The notes beneath the pieces are model-generated. The model saw nothing but the letters and a program-made list of their open reading frames with translations. It searched no databases and was not told the DNA's origin. Position numbers and translations under genes: made by a program. From Bradyrhizobium liaoningense (GTDB lineage: Bacteria; Pseudomonadota; Alphaproteobacteria; Rhizobiales; Xanthobacteraceae): a stretch of 64,000 bases of DNA. This document shows positions 24,295-32,176 of this stretch, one piece after another (position 1 is the stretch's first letter; every line of letters begins with the position of its first letter). Location: assembly GCF_018130825.1 (NCBI RefSeq), contig NZ_JAFCJS010000011.1, forward strand, positions 157,483 to 221,482, in the 5' to 3' direction.

Positions 24295-25884
24295 ATGCCT
24301 CACCAGTTCAGCCTCGCCCAGACCGTCCGCAAACCCGCCGTCAAGTCCAAGGGCGGCATCGTCGCCGCGCAGTCGCGGCGGGCGGCCGAAGTGGGCTCCG
24401 AGGTGCTGGCGGCGGGCGGCGACTGCGTGGACGCGATCGTGGCAACCACCATGGCGCTGAACGTGCTGGAGCCCTGGAATAGCGGCATCGGCGGCGGCGG
24501 CGCGATGGTGCTCTACCGCGCCAGGGAAAATCGCACCGAGGTGATCGACTACGGCATGTGTGCGCCGCAGAGCCTGCGCGCCGCCGATTATCCGCTCAGC
24601 GGCCAGGGCGCGGCCTCCGATCTGTTTCCATGGCCGAGGGTGAAGGACGACCGCAACATCCACGGCCCCGGCGCGGTCGCGGTGCCCGGTGTCGTCGCCG
24701 GCATGGAGGAGGCGCACCGCCGTTACGCGAAGCTGCCCTGGAAGGACCTGGTCGCACCATCAGTCGCACTCGCCGGCGAAGGCATGCTGGTCGATTGGTG
24801 GACCACGCTGACGATCGCGAACTCGGCGGCCGATCTCAGGCGCTATCCCGCAAGTGCGGCGACATACCTGAAGGACGGCCTGCCGCCGAGCGCGCCCTGG
24901 GGCATCAAGTCCGAGACGCGGCTGCCGTTGGACAATCTGAAGGCGACGCTGTCGCACCTCGCCGAGGCCGGCCCGCGCGACTTTTATCAGGGCGACCTCG
25001 CCAGGAGCATCGCCTCCGACATCAAGGCCGATGGCGGCTCGCTGTCGGTGGAGGATCTCGCCGCGTTCCGCAGCCATCTGCGCGAACCGCTGGCGATCCC
25101 CTATCGCGGCGGCAAGGTCTTTGCGACGCCGGAGCTTACGGCCGGACCGACCATGGCGCATGCGCTGCACCTGCTGCAGCAAAATCTGAAGCCGGCAAGC
25201 GAGCCCGATGCGGCCGCCTACAGCGAATATGCGCTCGCCCTGCAGTCGGCCTATCGCGAGCGTCTCAAGGACATGGGCGATGCCGACGGCAAGCGATCGC
25301 TCGGCGCCGAATATCTCGCACCCGCCTGCACCACGCATTTCTCCGTCGTCGACCGAGACGGCAACGTGGCCGCCGTGACGCAGACGCTGCTCTCGTCCTT
25401 CGGCTCGAAATATGTGACGCCGCACACCGGCATCGCCATGAACAACGGCATCATGTGGTTCGACCCGACGCCGGGCAGCACCAACTCGCTCGCGCCCGGC
25501 AAACGCTGCCTCACCAACTACACGCCCGTCATCGCCGAGACCAAGGATGGCAAACGCCTCGCGGTCGGCGCCTCCGGCGGGCGCCGCATCCTCCCGTCGG
25601 TCATGCAGATCGTGTCCTTCGCGATGGATTTCGGCATGGACCTGGATGCCGCCATCCACCAGCCGCGCATCGACGCCAGCGAAGGCGCGGTGGTGATCGG
25701 CGATTCTCGCCTGCCGGCTGAGGTGCGCAATACGCTCGCCGCGCGCTTCGACTATGAAGAGAGCCGCGTGCAGGCTTTGCCGCAAAAATTCGCCTGCCCG
25801 AGCGTGGTGATGCGCGAGGGCGAGATCAATTCCGGCGCGGTCGAGATCTTCCAGCCCTGGGCCGACGCGGTGGCGGAAGCCTAA
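24295..25884 (+). CDS. Gamma-glutamyltransferase family protein
   Basis: A 529-residue Ntn-hydrolase precursor. Conserved parts are GGIVAAQSRRAAEVGSEVL, ALNVLEPWNSGIGGGGAMVL, the cleavage/catalytic site CTTHFSVVDRDGNVAAVT with the likely nucleophile Thr346, NNGIMWFDPTPGS, and GASGGRRILPSVMQI. Autocleavage before Thr346 would give large and small subunits of about 345 and 184 residues. No clear signal peptide precedes the domain, so this is probably a cytoplasmic member, unlike periplasmic GGT. It may hydrolyse glutathione or another gamma-glutamyl or acyl compound. It is divergent from the enoyl-CoA hydratase gene. Confidence 0.88.
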   Translation: MPHQFSLAQTVRKPAVKSKGGIVAAQSRRAAEVGSEVLAAGGDCVDAIVATTMALNVLEPWNSGIGGGGAMVLYRARENRTEVIDYGMCAPQSLRAADYPLSGQGAASDLFPWPRVKDDRNIHGPGAVAVPGVVAGMEEAHRRYAKLPWKDLVAPSVALAGEGMLVDWWTTLTIANSAADLRRYPASAATYLKDGLPPSAPWGIKSETRLPLDNLKATLSHLAEAGPRDFYQGDLARSIASDIKADGGSLSVEDLAAFRSHLREPLAIPYRGGKVFATPELTAGPTMAHALHLLQQNLKPASEPDAAAYSEYALALQSAYRERLKDMGDADGKRSLGAEYLAPACTTHFSVVDRDGNVAAVTQTLLSSFGSKYVTPHTGIAMNNGIMWFDPTPGSTNSLAPGKRCLTNYTPVIAETKDGKRLAVGASGGRRILPSVMQIVSFAMDFGMDLDAAIHQPRIDASEGAVVIGDSRLPAEVRNTLAARFDYEESRVQALPQKFACPSVVMREGEINSGAVEIFQPWADAVAEA

Positions 25885-26014
25885 AGTCCGTTTGACGAGA
25901 GAGCGTGCCAACGGCGAGCCGCGTGCATGTTGCAAGCACGAATGTGCTAGCACGCGTTGCGCCGATGCACGATTGCGCATCTCTGCGAGCGTCACGACTC
26001 CTCCACATTTGCAA

Positions 26015-26039
26015 GGAACTTAGCTGCACGCCGTCGGTT
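26015..26039 (+). promoter_or_regulatory. Weak EcfG-type promoter candidate
   Basis: GGAAC at 26015-26019 is followed after 16 bases by GGTT at 26036-26039. The general stress sigma EcfG recognises GGAAC-N16/17-CGTT, so one base of the -10 element differs. The position, 40 bases before the start of the Gly-His-repeat protein, is suitable. Confidence 0.3.
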
Positions 26040-26079
26040 CATTGAACGGACAAGTGCGCTCGCCCCACTGGAGGACACG

Positions 26080-26304
26080 ATGAAGAAACTTGCGCTCGCA
26101 GCGTCGCTGATCGTTGCAGCCGGATTTGCGTTTGCCAACCCTACACTTGCAAAGGGTGGACACGGTCACGGACACGGTCATGGCCATGGCCATGGGATGG
26201 GCCATCATCACCATGGCACGCCACCCGGATGGTACCATGGGCGCAAGGTCGGCTGGCGTGGCATGGGCTGCCCGCCCGGCCTGTGGAAGCAGGGCCGCTG
26301 CTGA
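26080..26304 (+). CDS. Small secreted Gly-His-repeat protein
   Basis: A 74-residue protein with a clear signal peptide (MKKLALAASLIVAAGFAFA, cleavage likely before NPTLAKGG or after TLA). The mature part opens with a run of alternating Gly and His and an HHHH block (residues about 27-45), followed by PPGWYHGRK, GWRGMGCPPGLWKQGRC with two cysteines. It has a strong ribosome binding site (GGAGG). The His run suggests metal binding in the periplasm, perhaps nickel, zinc or copper buffering. The PPGW and CPPGLWKQG parts resemble small stress-linked periplasmic proteins of rhizobia. A possible general-stress promoter lies upstream. Confidence 0.8.
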   Translation: MKKLALAASLIVAAGFAFANPTLAKGGHGHGHGHGHGHGMGHHHHGTPPGWYHGRKVGWRGMGCPPGLWKQGRC

Positions 26305-26325
26305 CGCGAGCAGCAACTTTAACGC

Positions 26326-26351
26326 GGCGCCGCCCCTAACAAGGCGGCGCC
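26326..26351. terminator. Bidirectional intrinsic terminator
   Basis: A perfect 9-bp GC stem, GGCGCCGCC/GGCGGCGCC, with an 8-base loop, followed on the + strand by TTCTTC. It sits between the convergent Gly-His protein gene and the FAD oxidoreductase gene. Confidence 0.75.
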
Positions 26352-26355
26352 TTCT

Positions 26356-27639
26356 TCATATGCCGAGCCGGTCTCGCACGCGGCCCGCAATCACGGCGGT
26401 CGTCACGCCGACCGGCCAGAACGCGTGCATCGGGATCGGCTTGATGCCCGTGACAGGCATGTCGAGCTCGGCCCTGGTGCCGCCGATCAGGCGGCGCGCG
26501 AGCTGCGCGCCCATCGCCGTCGAGAGCGCGACGCCGCGGCCGTTGCAACCGAGCGAGATCAGCATGCTCTCCGCGGGCTCGTGCACATGCGGATAATGAT
26601 CTTTGGTGATGGCGAGCCGACTGTTCCAGCCATGGGTCCAGGCGACGCCCTTGAGCTGGGGCCACAGCCGCTCCGCATAACGCATAAGATAGGCGACGTC
26701 GTGCGGCGAGCTGATCCAGCGCATCGGGCCGCGGCCGCCCATCAGAAGGCGGTTCTGCTGGTCGATGCGATAATAGACGGTGATGTGGCCACTCTCGTAG
26801 AGCACGGGGCGCGTCGGCATGATGGAGCGGGCGACCGCGTCGGAGAGCGGCGCGGTGGCGGCGATCGAGGAAAACACCGGCACGATGGTGCGGCGGAGCG
26901 CCGGCCAGAGATCGTCGGTGAAGCCGTTGGTCGCAAGCAGCACTTTGTCCGCATGCACGACCGCACGCGGCGTCTCGATGCGCCAGCGCGTACCCTCGCG
27001 GCGCAATGACAGCGCCGGCGTCTCGCCATGGACTTTCGCGCCCGCAGAGATCGCGGCGCGCGCAAGGCCACGGGCATAGCTGAGGGGATGCAGATCGCCG
27101 CCGCGGGTATCAAGCATGGCGCCGATGTAGCGGTCGGTGCCGGTCATCTCGCGCAGCTGCTCGCGGTTCAGGTACGACACCGGCATGCCGCGGCGGATGC
27201 ATTGCTGCGCGGTCTTTTCGATCGCGGCGGCGCTGGCCTCATTGTAGGCCGCGCGCAGCGTGCCGTTCTGCCGTGCTTCGCACGGGATCTGGTAGCGGCG
27301 GATCAGATCGTGCGTGAAGTCCGGCGTGCCGTAGGAGAACTCGATCATGCGGCGGCCGAGCTCGGCGCCGAAATCGGCCTCGATCTGATCGGGATCGTGC
27401 TTCAGGCCAGGATTGGTGTGACCGCCGTTGTTGCCTGATGCGCCCCAGCCCGGCTCCTGCGCCTCCAGCACCAGCGCCTCGACGCCCTGCTCGGCCAGAT
27501 GCAGCGCCGTGGACAGGCCGGTATAGCCGCCGCCAATGATCGCGACGGAAACCGACTTGTCGACGTCGAGCAGCGGCGTTGCGACCGGCGCGACGGCGGT
27601 GTCGGCATAGAGCGAGGGCGGCAGAGGCAGGCGCGTCAT
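26356..27639 (-). CDS. FAD-dependent amine/amino acid oxidoreductase (DAO family, PuuB-like)
   Basis: A 427-residue protein with an FAD dinucleotide fold, VSVAIIGGGYTGLSTALHLAE, starting near residue 30. WGASGNNGGHTNPG follows near residue 67, and the C-terminal FAD-contacting SLGCNGRGVALSTAMGAQLA near residue 370. This layout is that of the DAO family branch containing gamma-glutamylputrescine oxidase PuuB and related deaminating oxidases. It is the last gene of the amino acid ABC importer unit, with a 12-base gap after the ATPase gene, so uptake and oxidation of the same amine or amino acid are likely. The exact substrate is not determined. Confidence 0.87.
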   Translation of the reverse strand: MTRLPLPPSLYADTAVAPVATPLLDVDKSVSVAIIGGGYTGLSTALHLAEQGVEALVLEAQEPGWGASGNNGGHTNPGLKHDPDQIEADFGAELGRRMIEFSYGTPDFTHDLIRRYQIPCEARQNGTLRAAYNEASAAAIEKTAQQCIRRGMPVSYLNREQLREMTGTDRYIGAMLDTRGGDLHPLSYARGLARAAISAGAKVHGETPALSLRREGTRWRIETPRAVVHADKVLLATNGFTDDLWPALRRTIVPVFSSIAATAPLSDAVARSIMPTRPVLYESGHITVYYRIDQQNRLLMGGRGPMRWISSPHDVAYLMRYAERLWPQLKGVAWTHGWNSRLAITKDHYPHVHEPAESMLISLGCNGRGVALSTAMGAQLARRLIGGTRAELDMPVTGIKPIPMHAFWPVGVTTAVIAGRVRDRLGI

Positions 27640-27651
27640 GGCGAAGTCCGG

Positions 27652-28383
27652 TCAGAGCGGATGCAGCACGCGGCGCAAGAAGTCCTGCGTGCGCGCGTGC
27701 TGCGGTTGATTGAGCACCGATTTCGCCGGCCCCTGCTCGACGATGACGCCGCCGTCGATGAACAGCACGCGATCGGCGACGTCGCGGGCAAAGCCCATCT
27801 CGTGGGTGACGACGACCATGGTCATGCCGTCGTCGGCGAGCTTGCGCATCACGCCGAGGACGTCGCCGACGAGCTCGGGATCGAGCGCCGAGGTCGGCTC
27901 GTCGAACAGGATGGCCTTGGGCTGCATCGCCAGCGCCCGCGCGATCGCGACGCGCTGCTGCTGGCCGCCGGAGAGCTGCGGCGGATGGGCGTCGGCCTTC
28001 TCGGCGAGGCCGACCTGGGCAAGCAGCGCGCGGCCGCGCTCGAGCACCTGGGCACGCGGCTCCTTCTTCACGAAGAGCGGACCTTCGACGACGTTCTCCA
28101 GCGCGGTGCGGTGGGGGAACAGGTTGAAGCGCTGGAACACCATCGACACCTGGGTGCGGATGTTCACGATCGACGGCGCATCGCGGTCGACCTTCAATCC
28201 CTCGACGCTGATCTCGCCGCGGTCGTAGCTCTCGAGACCGTTGATGCAGCGCAGGATGGTCGACTTGCCGGAGCCTGATGGCCCGATGATGCAGACCACC
28301 TCGCCCTTCTCGACGGAAGCCGTGATGCCCTTGAGGACCTCGTTCTGGCCAAAGCTCTTGTGGACGTCGCTCAGCTCGATCAT
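27652..28383 (-). CDS. Polar amino acid ABC transporter ATPase (GlnQ/HisP type)
   Basis: A 243-residue ATPase with Walker A GPSGSGKST near residue 35, a Q-loop within VFQRFNLFPHRT, signature QLSGGQQQR, Walker B AILFDEPTSALDPE and switch His in VVVTHEMGFA. The FNLFPH segment, HEMGFARDVADRV and the overall length are diagnostic of the GlnQ/HisP/AapP subfamily. ATG 28383 overlaps the permease stop by four bases. It serves the importer encoded with the permease and binding protein upstream. Confidence 0.93.
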   Translation of the reverse strand: MIELSDVHKSFGQNEVLKGITASVEKGEVVCIIGPSGSGKSTILRCINGLESYDRGEISVEGLKVDRDAPSIVNIRTQVSMVFQRFNLFPHRTALENVVEGPLFVKKEPRAQVLERGRALLAQVGLAEKADAHPPQLSGGQQQRVAIARALAMQPKAILFDEPTSALDPELVGDVLGVMRKLADDGMTMVVVTHEMGFARDVADRVLFIDGGVIVEQGPAKSVLNQPQHARTQDFLRRVLHPL

Positions 28384-29033
28384 CGCTTGCCGGCCCGCTT
28401 CTCGAAGTGACGGACCAGCAGGATCAAAGGAATGCTCATGGTGAGATACATCAGCGCAACCAGCGTGAACACGCTGGTGTTTTTGAAGGTCGAGGACGCG
28501 ATCAGCTTGCCCTGCAGCGCGAGTTCGGCGACCGTGATGGTCGAGGCCTGCGAGGAGTCCTTCAGCATCATGATCATGACGTTGCCGTAGGGCGGCAGCA
28601 CGATGCGCACCGCCTGCGGCAGCACCACGCGGCGCATGGTGAGCCACCAGCCCATGCCGATCGACTGCGCCGCCTCGATCTGTCCTTTGTCGATCGCCTC
28701 GATGCCGGCGCGGAAATTTTCGGCCTGGTAGGCCGAGTAGGCGATGCCGAGCCCGAGGATGGCGGCCTGCAACGCCGACAGCGTGACGCCGAGATCCGGC
28801 ATCACGAAGTAGAGATAGAACAACAGCACGATGATCGGGATGCCGCGGATCACGTTGATCAGGCTGGCGCTGAGCATCGACAGTGCCTTGATGCCGGAGA
28901 CCCGCATCATCGCCCAGATCAGGCCAAGTACCGTCGAGAGCAGCAGCGAGCCGATGGTGACGACGATCGTCAGTGCGACGCCGTTCATCAGGATCGGGAA
29001 GAACTCGGCGGCGTCGTGCCAGAAGCCTTTCAT
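28380..29033 (-). CDS. Polar amino acid ABC transporter permease (HisM/GlnP type)
   Basis: A 217-residue inner-membrane protein with about five spans, starting with VALTIVVTIGSLLLSTVLGLIWA in overlapping parts and ending in TLVALMYLTMSIPLILLVRH. The family motif of the amino acid permeases is seen as IRGIPIIVLLFYLYF, and the EAA loop as AAQSIGMGWWLTMRRVVLPQA. Only one permease gene is present, so the channel is probably a homodimer. Confidence 0.92.
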   Translation of the reverse strand: MKGFWHDAAEFFPILMNGVALTIVVTIGSLLLSTVLGLIWAMMRVSGIKALSMLSASLINVIRGIPIIVLLFYLYFVMPDLGVTLSALQAAILGLGIAYSAYQAENFRAGIEAIDKGQIEAAQSIGMGWWLTMRRVVLPQAVRIVLPPYGNVMIMMLKDSSQASTITVAELALQGKLIASSTFKNTSVFTLVALMYLTMSIPLILLVRHFEKRAGKR

Positions 29034-29061
29034 CGGGCAGCCTTCGCTCGATCAGGTCCAA

Positions 29062-29820
29062 TCAACCTTGCGCCTTCTGTCCCCACTTCTCGAGGATCTT
29101 GTCGATCGTGCCGTTGGCCTTCAGCTTCGCCAGCGAGGCATTGATCTTGCCGAGCAGCGCGGTCTCGCCCTTGCGCACGCCGATACCGACCGAGCCGACG
29201 GTGACGGGCTTGTAGCCGTCGACGAGACGCACCTCGGGGAAGCCGCCCTGCTTCAGATTGTAGGCAAGGATCGGATAGTCGGCATAGCCGGCCTTGAGGC
29301 GGCCGGTGTTCACGTCGCGCAGGATGTCGGGGATGGTGTCGTAGGCTTTCACGTCGGCAAACAGGCCGGTCTTCTTCAGCGCGTCGACGAAGGCGGTGCC
29401 GACTTGCGCGCCGACCGTCTCGCCCTTCAGGTCTTCCTGCGTGGTGTAGGCCTTGGTGTCGCTCTTCGGCACCACGAGGCCTTCACCATAGGTGTAGATC
29501 GGATCGGAGAAGTCGACGACCTCCTTGCGCGGCGCGGTGATGAACATCGCGGCGGCGATGATGTCGATCTTGCTCGAGGTCAGCGACGGGATCAGCGCCG
29601 AGAACGCCATGGGCTCGATCTGCACGTTGAGGCCGGCGTCCTTGCCGATCTCGGTGACGAGATCGACCATGATGCCCTGGATGGTGTTGGTCTTGGTGTC
29701 GAGGAAGGTGAAGGGAATGCCTGTCGGCGTCGAGCCGACCTTCAGCACCTGCTGCGCCGAGCCGGGCGCGGCGGCAAACAGCGCGAGTGCCGCGACTGCG
29801 GCCTGAACGAAACGCTTCAT
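29062..29820 (-). CDS. Polar amino acid ABC transporter substrate-binding protein
   Basis: A 252-residue periplasmic protein. ATG 29820 follows GGGGGATG, and a signal peptide ends near GSAQQ. The SBP_bac_3 pattern is clear: LKVGSTPTGIPFTFLD, IQGIMVDLVTEIGKDAGL, SKIDIIAAAMFITAPRKEVVDFSDP and VGAQVGTAFVDAL. It delivers a polar amino acid or related amine to the permease. It is the first gene of the unit, divergent from an HTH-cupin regulator and downstream of two operator candidates. The bound ligand is not readable from the sequence. Confidence 0.92.
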   Translation of the reverse strand: MKRFVQAAVAALALFAAAPGSAQQVLKVGSTPTGIPFTFLDTKTNTIQGIMVDLVTEIGKDAGLNVQIEPMAFSALIPSLTSSKIDIIAAAMFITAPRKEVVDFSDPIYTYGEGLVVPKSDTKAYTTQEDLKGETVGAQVGTAFVDALKKTGLFADVKAYDTIPDILRDVNTGRLKAGYADYPILAYNLKQGGFPEVRLVDGYKPVTVGSVGIGVRKGETALLGKINASLAKLKANGTIDKILEKWGQKAQG

Positions 29821-29903
29821 CACATCCCCCTTTGGGTCCGGCCCATGGCGGCGCTCGCGGATGTCTTGTTCGCAGACGTTGCGGGCCAAGCCGTTTCGGC
29901 CTA

Positions 29904-29971
29904 TTTTCACCAATATGAAAATTTGGTCACACTTTCGCAGGTGATGCAAGCGGTTTTCATGCACATGAAGG
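29904..29971. promoter_or_regulatory. Two-copy operator candidate in the divergent importer/regulator promoter
   Basis: TTTTCA-N6-TGAAAA at 29904-29921 and TTTTCA-N6-TGAAGG at 29954-29971. Both are 18-bp inverted repeats with the same half-site, and their centres are 50 bp apart. They lie between the binding-protein gene and the HTH-cupin regulator gene, the expected place for autoregulation and control of the importer. Confidence 0.6.
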
Positions 29972-29983
29972 AAGCGGTTTGAC

Positions 29984-30646
29984 GTGAGCGGTGGCAAAAG
30001 AATGCGCAAACCGGCCGCCGCAAAGCCGGCCAGGAAGGTGAAAGCCAAGGCCGTCGCCAGGCCGGCCGAGCCCGCGATGGACGTCGCGGTCGGTCGCCGC
30101 ATCCGCGACCTCAGGCGCGTCAGGCAGTTCTCGCTGGAGACGGTCGCCGCGCGCACGGATTTATCGATCGGCTTTCTCAGCCAGATCGAGCGCGGCCTGT
30201 CGTCGCCATCGCTGCGGGTGCTGGCAACCCTTGCCGACGTGCTCGGCGTCGGCATCGCCGCGCTGTTCGGCGCGAGCCCGAGCGCCGACGGCGCCTCCGA
30301 CCAGGTGGTGACGCGCGGCCTGCAGCGACCCGAGCTGAAGCTCTGGCGCACTGGCGTCTCAAAACAATTGCTGAGCCCGGCGAGCGCCGACAACCGGCTC
30401 AACCTGTTCCTGGTGCATCTGGAGCCCGGCGGCTCCACCGGCGATGAGCTCTACACCCATGACGGCGAGGAAGCCGGCCTCGTGCTCGAAGGCGAGATGA
30501 TGCTGACGGTGGACAGCGAGACCTGGTCGCTGAAGACCGGCGACAGCTTTCGGTTCGCAAGCCGCAGGCCGCACCGGTTTTCGAACCCGGCGAATGATGC
30601 GAAGGCCGTGGTGCTGTGGGTGAATTGCGTGACGGGGGCGGGGTAG
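29984..30646 (+). CDS. HTH-cupin transcriptional regulator
   Basis: A 220-residue regulator. A Lys/Ala-rich leader is followed by an XRE-type helix-turn-helix at about residues 35-90 (VGRRIRDLRRVRQFSLETVA, TDLSIGFLSQIERGLSSPS), and a C-terminal cupin at about 140-215 (HLEPGGSTGDELYTHDGEE, GLVLEGEMMLTV, SFRFASRRPHRFSNP). This domain pair is shared with PuuR and SutR type regulators that sense amines or amino acids through the cupin. GTG 29984 is preferred (GAAGGAAG upstream); ATG 30002 is possible. Divergence from the amino acid importer makes it the probable regulator of that operon. Confidence 0.88.
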   Translation: MSGGKRMRKPAAAKPARKVKAKAVARPAEPAMDVAVGRRIRDLRRVRQFSLETVAARTDLSIGFLSQIERGLSSPSLRVLATLADVLGVGIAALFGASPSADGASDQVVTRGLQRPELKLWRTGVSKQLLSPASADNRLNLFLVHLEPGGSTGDELYTHDGEEAGLVLEGEMMLTVDSETWSLKTGDSFRFASRRPHRFSNPANDAKAVVLWVNCVTGAG

Positions 30647-30680
30647 GCTTCTCTTCGCTCCGCAGCTACGCTTTCAATCC

Positions 30681-30810
30681 CGTCATCCTGAGGTGCGAGG
30701 CTTGCGATGCGATCGCATCGCAAGGCGAGCCTCGAAGGATGTACGGCCTCGATGCAGCCGGACCGTCGCCCTTCGAGGGCCGCTGAAGAAGCGGCCACCT
30801 CAGGGTGACG
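30681..30810. repeat. REP-like composite inverted repeat
   Basis: Outer arms CGTCATCCTGAGGTGC (30681-30696) and its near complement CCACCTCAGGGTGACG (30795-30810) enclose a 22-bp perfect palindrome at 30702-30723 centred on GCGATCGC. The CGTCATCCTGAGG motif is a familiar dispersed Bradyrhizobium palindrome. It lies between the HTH-cupin gene and convergent dadA. Confidence 0.7.
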
Positions 30811-30840
30811 GTGATGGATTTGGACTCGCGGGGAAACCGC

Positions 30841-32106
30841 TCACCCAAACCGATGCTTGTACCGCTCCACCGACAGCGCACTGACATCGACATCCGGCTT
30901 CTTGCCCGACAGCATGTCGGCGAGCACGCGGCCCGAACCGCAGGACATGGTCCAGCCGAGCGTGCCATGGCCGGTGTTGAGGTGGAGGTTGGCGTATTGG
31001 GTCGGGCCGATCACGGGCGGGCCGTCCGGCGTCATCGGGCGCAGGCCGCTCCAGAACGTCGCCTTGGAAAGATCGCCGCCGCGCGGGAACAGGTCGGTCA
31101 GGGAATGATCGAGCGTGGCGCGGCGCGCATCGTACAGCTTGCTCGAATAGCCGGAAATTTCGGCGGTGCCGCCGACGCGGATGCGATTGCCGAGGCGGGT
31201 GATCGCGACCTTGTAGCTCTCGTCCATCACGGTGGATTCCGGCGCGCCGGAGGCGTCCTTGATCGGCACCGTGATCGAATAGCCCTTCACCGGATAGACC
31301 GGCAGCGAGATGCCGAGCGGCGCGACCATCTGCGACGAATAGCTTCCGAGCGCGAGCACGTAACTATCTGCCTGCAACAGGCCGGCACTGGTCGCAACGC
31401 CGCTGACGCGCGCGCCCTCGGTGACGATGCGGTCAATGCCGGTGTTGAACATGAAGCGCACGCCGAGCGCCTGGGCATGCTTGGCCAGCGCCTGCGTGAA
31501 CATGTGGCAGTCGCCGGTCTCGTCCTGCGGCAGACGAAGCCCGCCGACGAACTTCTCCTTCACGCCGGCGAGCGCCGGCTCGACCGCGATGCAGCCCTCG
31601 CGGCTCAGCACCTCGAAGGGCACGCCGTATTGCTTGAGCACGGCGATGTCTTCGCCGGTGCCGTCGAGCTGGGACTGCTGGCGGAACAGCTGCAGCGTAC
31701 CCTGCGAGCGCTCGTCATACTGGATGCCGATGTCGCGGCGCAAATCGCGCAAGGAATCGCGGCTATATTCCGCGATCGGAATCATCCGGCTCTTGTTGAC
31801 CGCGTAGCGCGCGCTGGTGCAGTTGCGCAGCATCTTGAGCAGCCAGACCCACATGACGGGATCGAGCTTCGGCCGGATCACCAGCGGGCCGTGCTTCATC
31901 AAGAGCCACTTGACCGCCTTCACCGGCACGCCGGGACCGGCCCAGGGCGATGAATAGCCGGGCGACACCTCGCCGGCATTGGCGAAAGAGGTCTCCAGTG
32001 CCGGCTCCGGCTGACGGTCGACGACCGTCACGTCATGGCCGGCACGTGCGAGGTAGTAGGCAGAGGTGACACCGATGACACCGCTGCCGAGGATCAGAAC
32101 TTTCAC
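30841..32106 (-). CDS. dadA: D-amino acid dehydrogenase
   Basis: A 421-residue flavoprotein that starts directly with the FAD fold MKVLILGSGVIGVTSAYYLA. It then shows the DadA-specific ETSFANAGEVSPGYSSPWAGPG pieces near residue 40, and ends with FWSGLRPMTPDGPPVIGPT and HLNTGHGTLGWTMSCGSGR. DadA oxidises D-amino acids (D-alanine and others) to 2-oxo acids and passes electrons to the respiratory chain at the inner membrane. Length and start fit the family well. No alanine racemase gene is adjacent. It precedes no co-directional gene closely, but the aminotransferase lies 70 bases upstream on the same strand, so the two may share a transcript. Confidence 0.93.
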   Translation of the reverse strand: MKVLILGSGVIGVTSAYYLARAGHDVTVVDRQPEPALETSFANAGEVSPGYSSPWAGPGVPVKAVKWLLMKHGPLVIRPKLDPVMWVWLLKMLRNCTSARYAVNKSRMIPIAEYSRDSLRDLRRDIGIQYDERSQGTLQLFRQQSQLDGTGEDIAVLKQYGVPFEVLSREGCIAVEPALAGVKEKFVGGLRLPQDETGDCHMFTQALAKHAQALGVRFMFNTGIDRIVTEGARVSGVATSAGLLQADSYVLALGSYSSQMVAPLGISLPVYPVKGYSITVPIKDASGAPESTVMDESYKVAITRLGNRIRVGGTAEISGYSSKLYDARRATLDHSLTDLFPRGGDLSKATFWSGLRPMTPDGPPVIGPTQYANLHLNTGHGTLGWTMSCGSGRVLADMLSGKKPDVDVSALSVERYKHRFG

Positions 32107-32176
32107 GCTTCGTCAAACTCCCGCGGCATCACGCTCGCCGCTGCAAGGAAACAACTCGCAACGGCGAGAGCAATTA

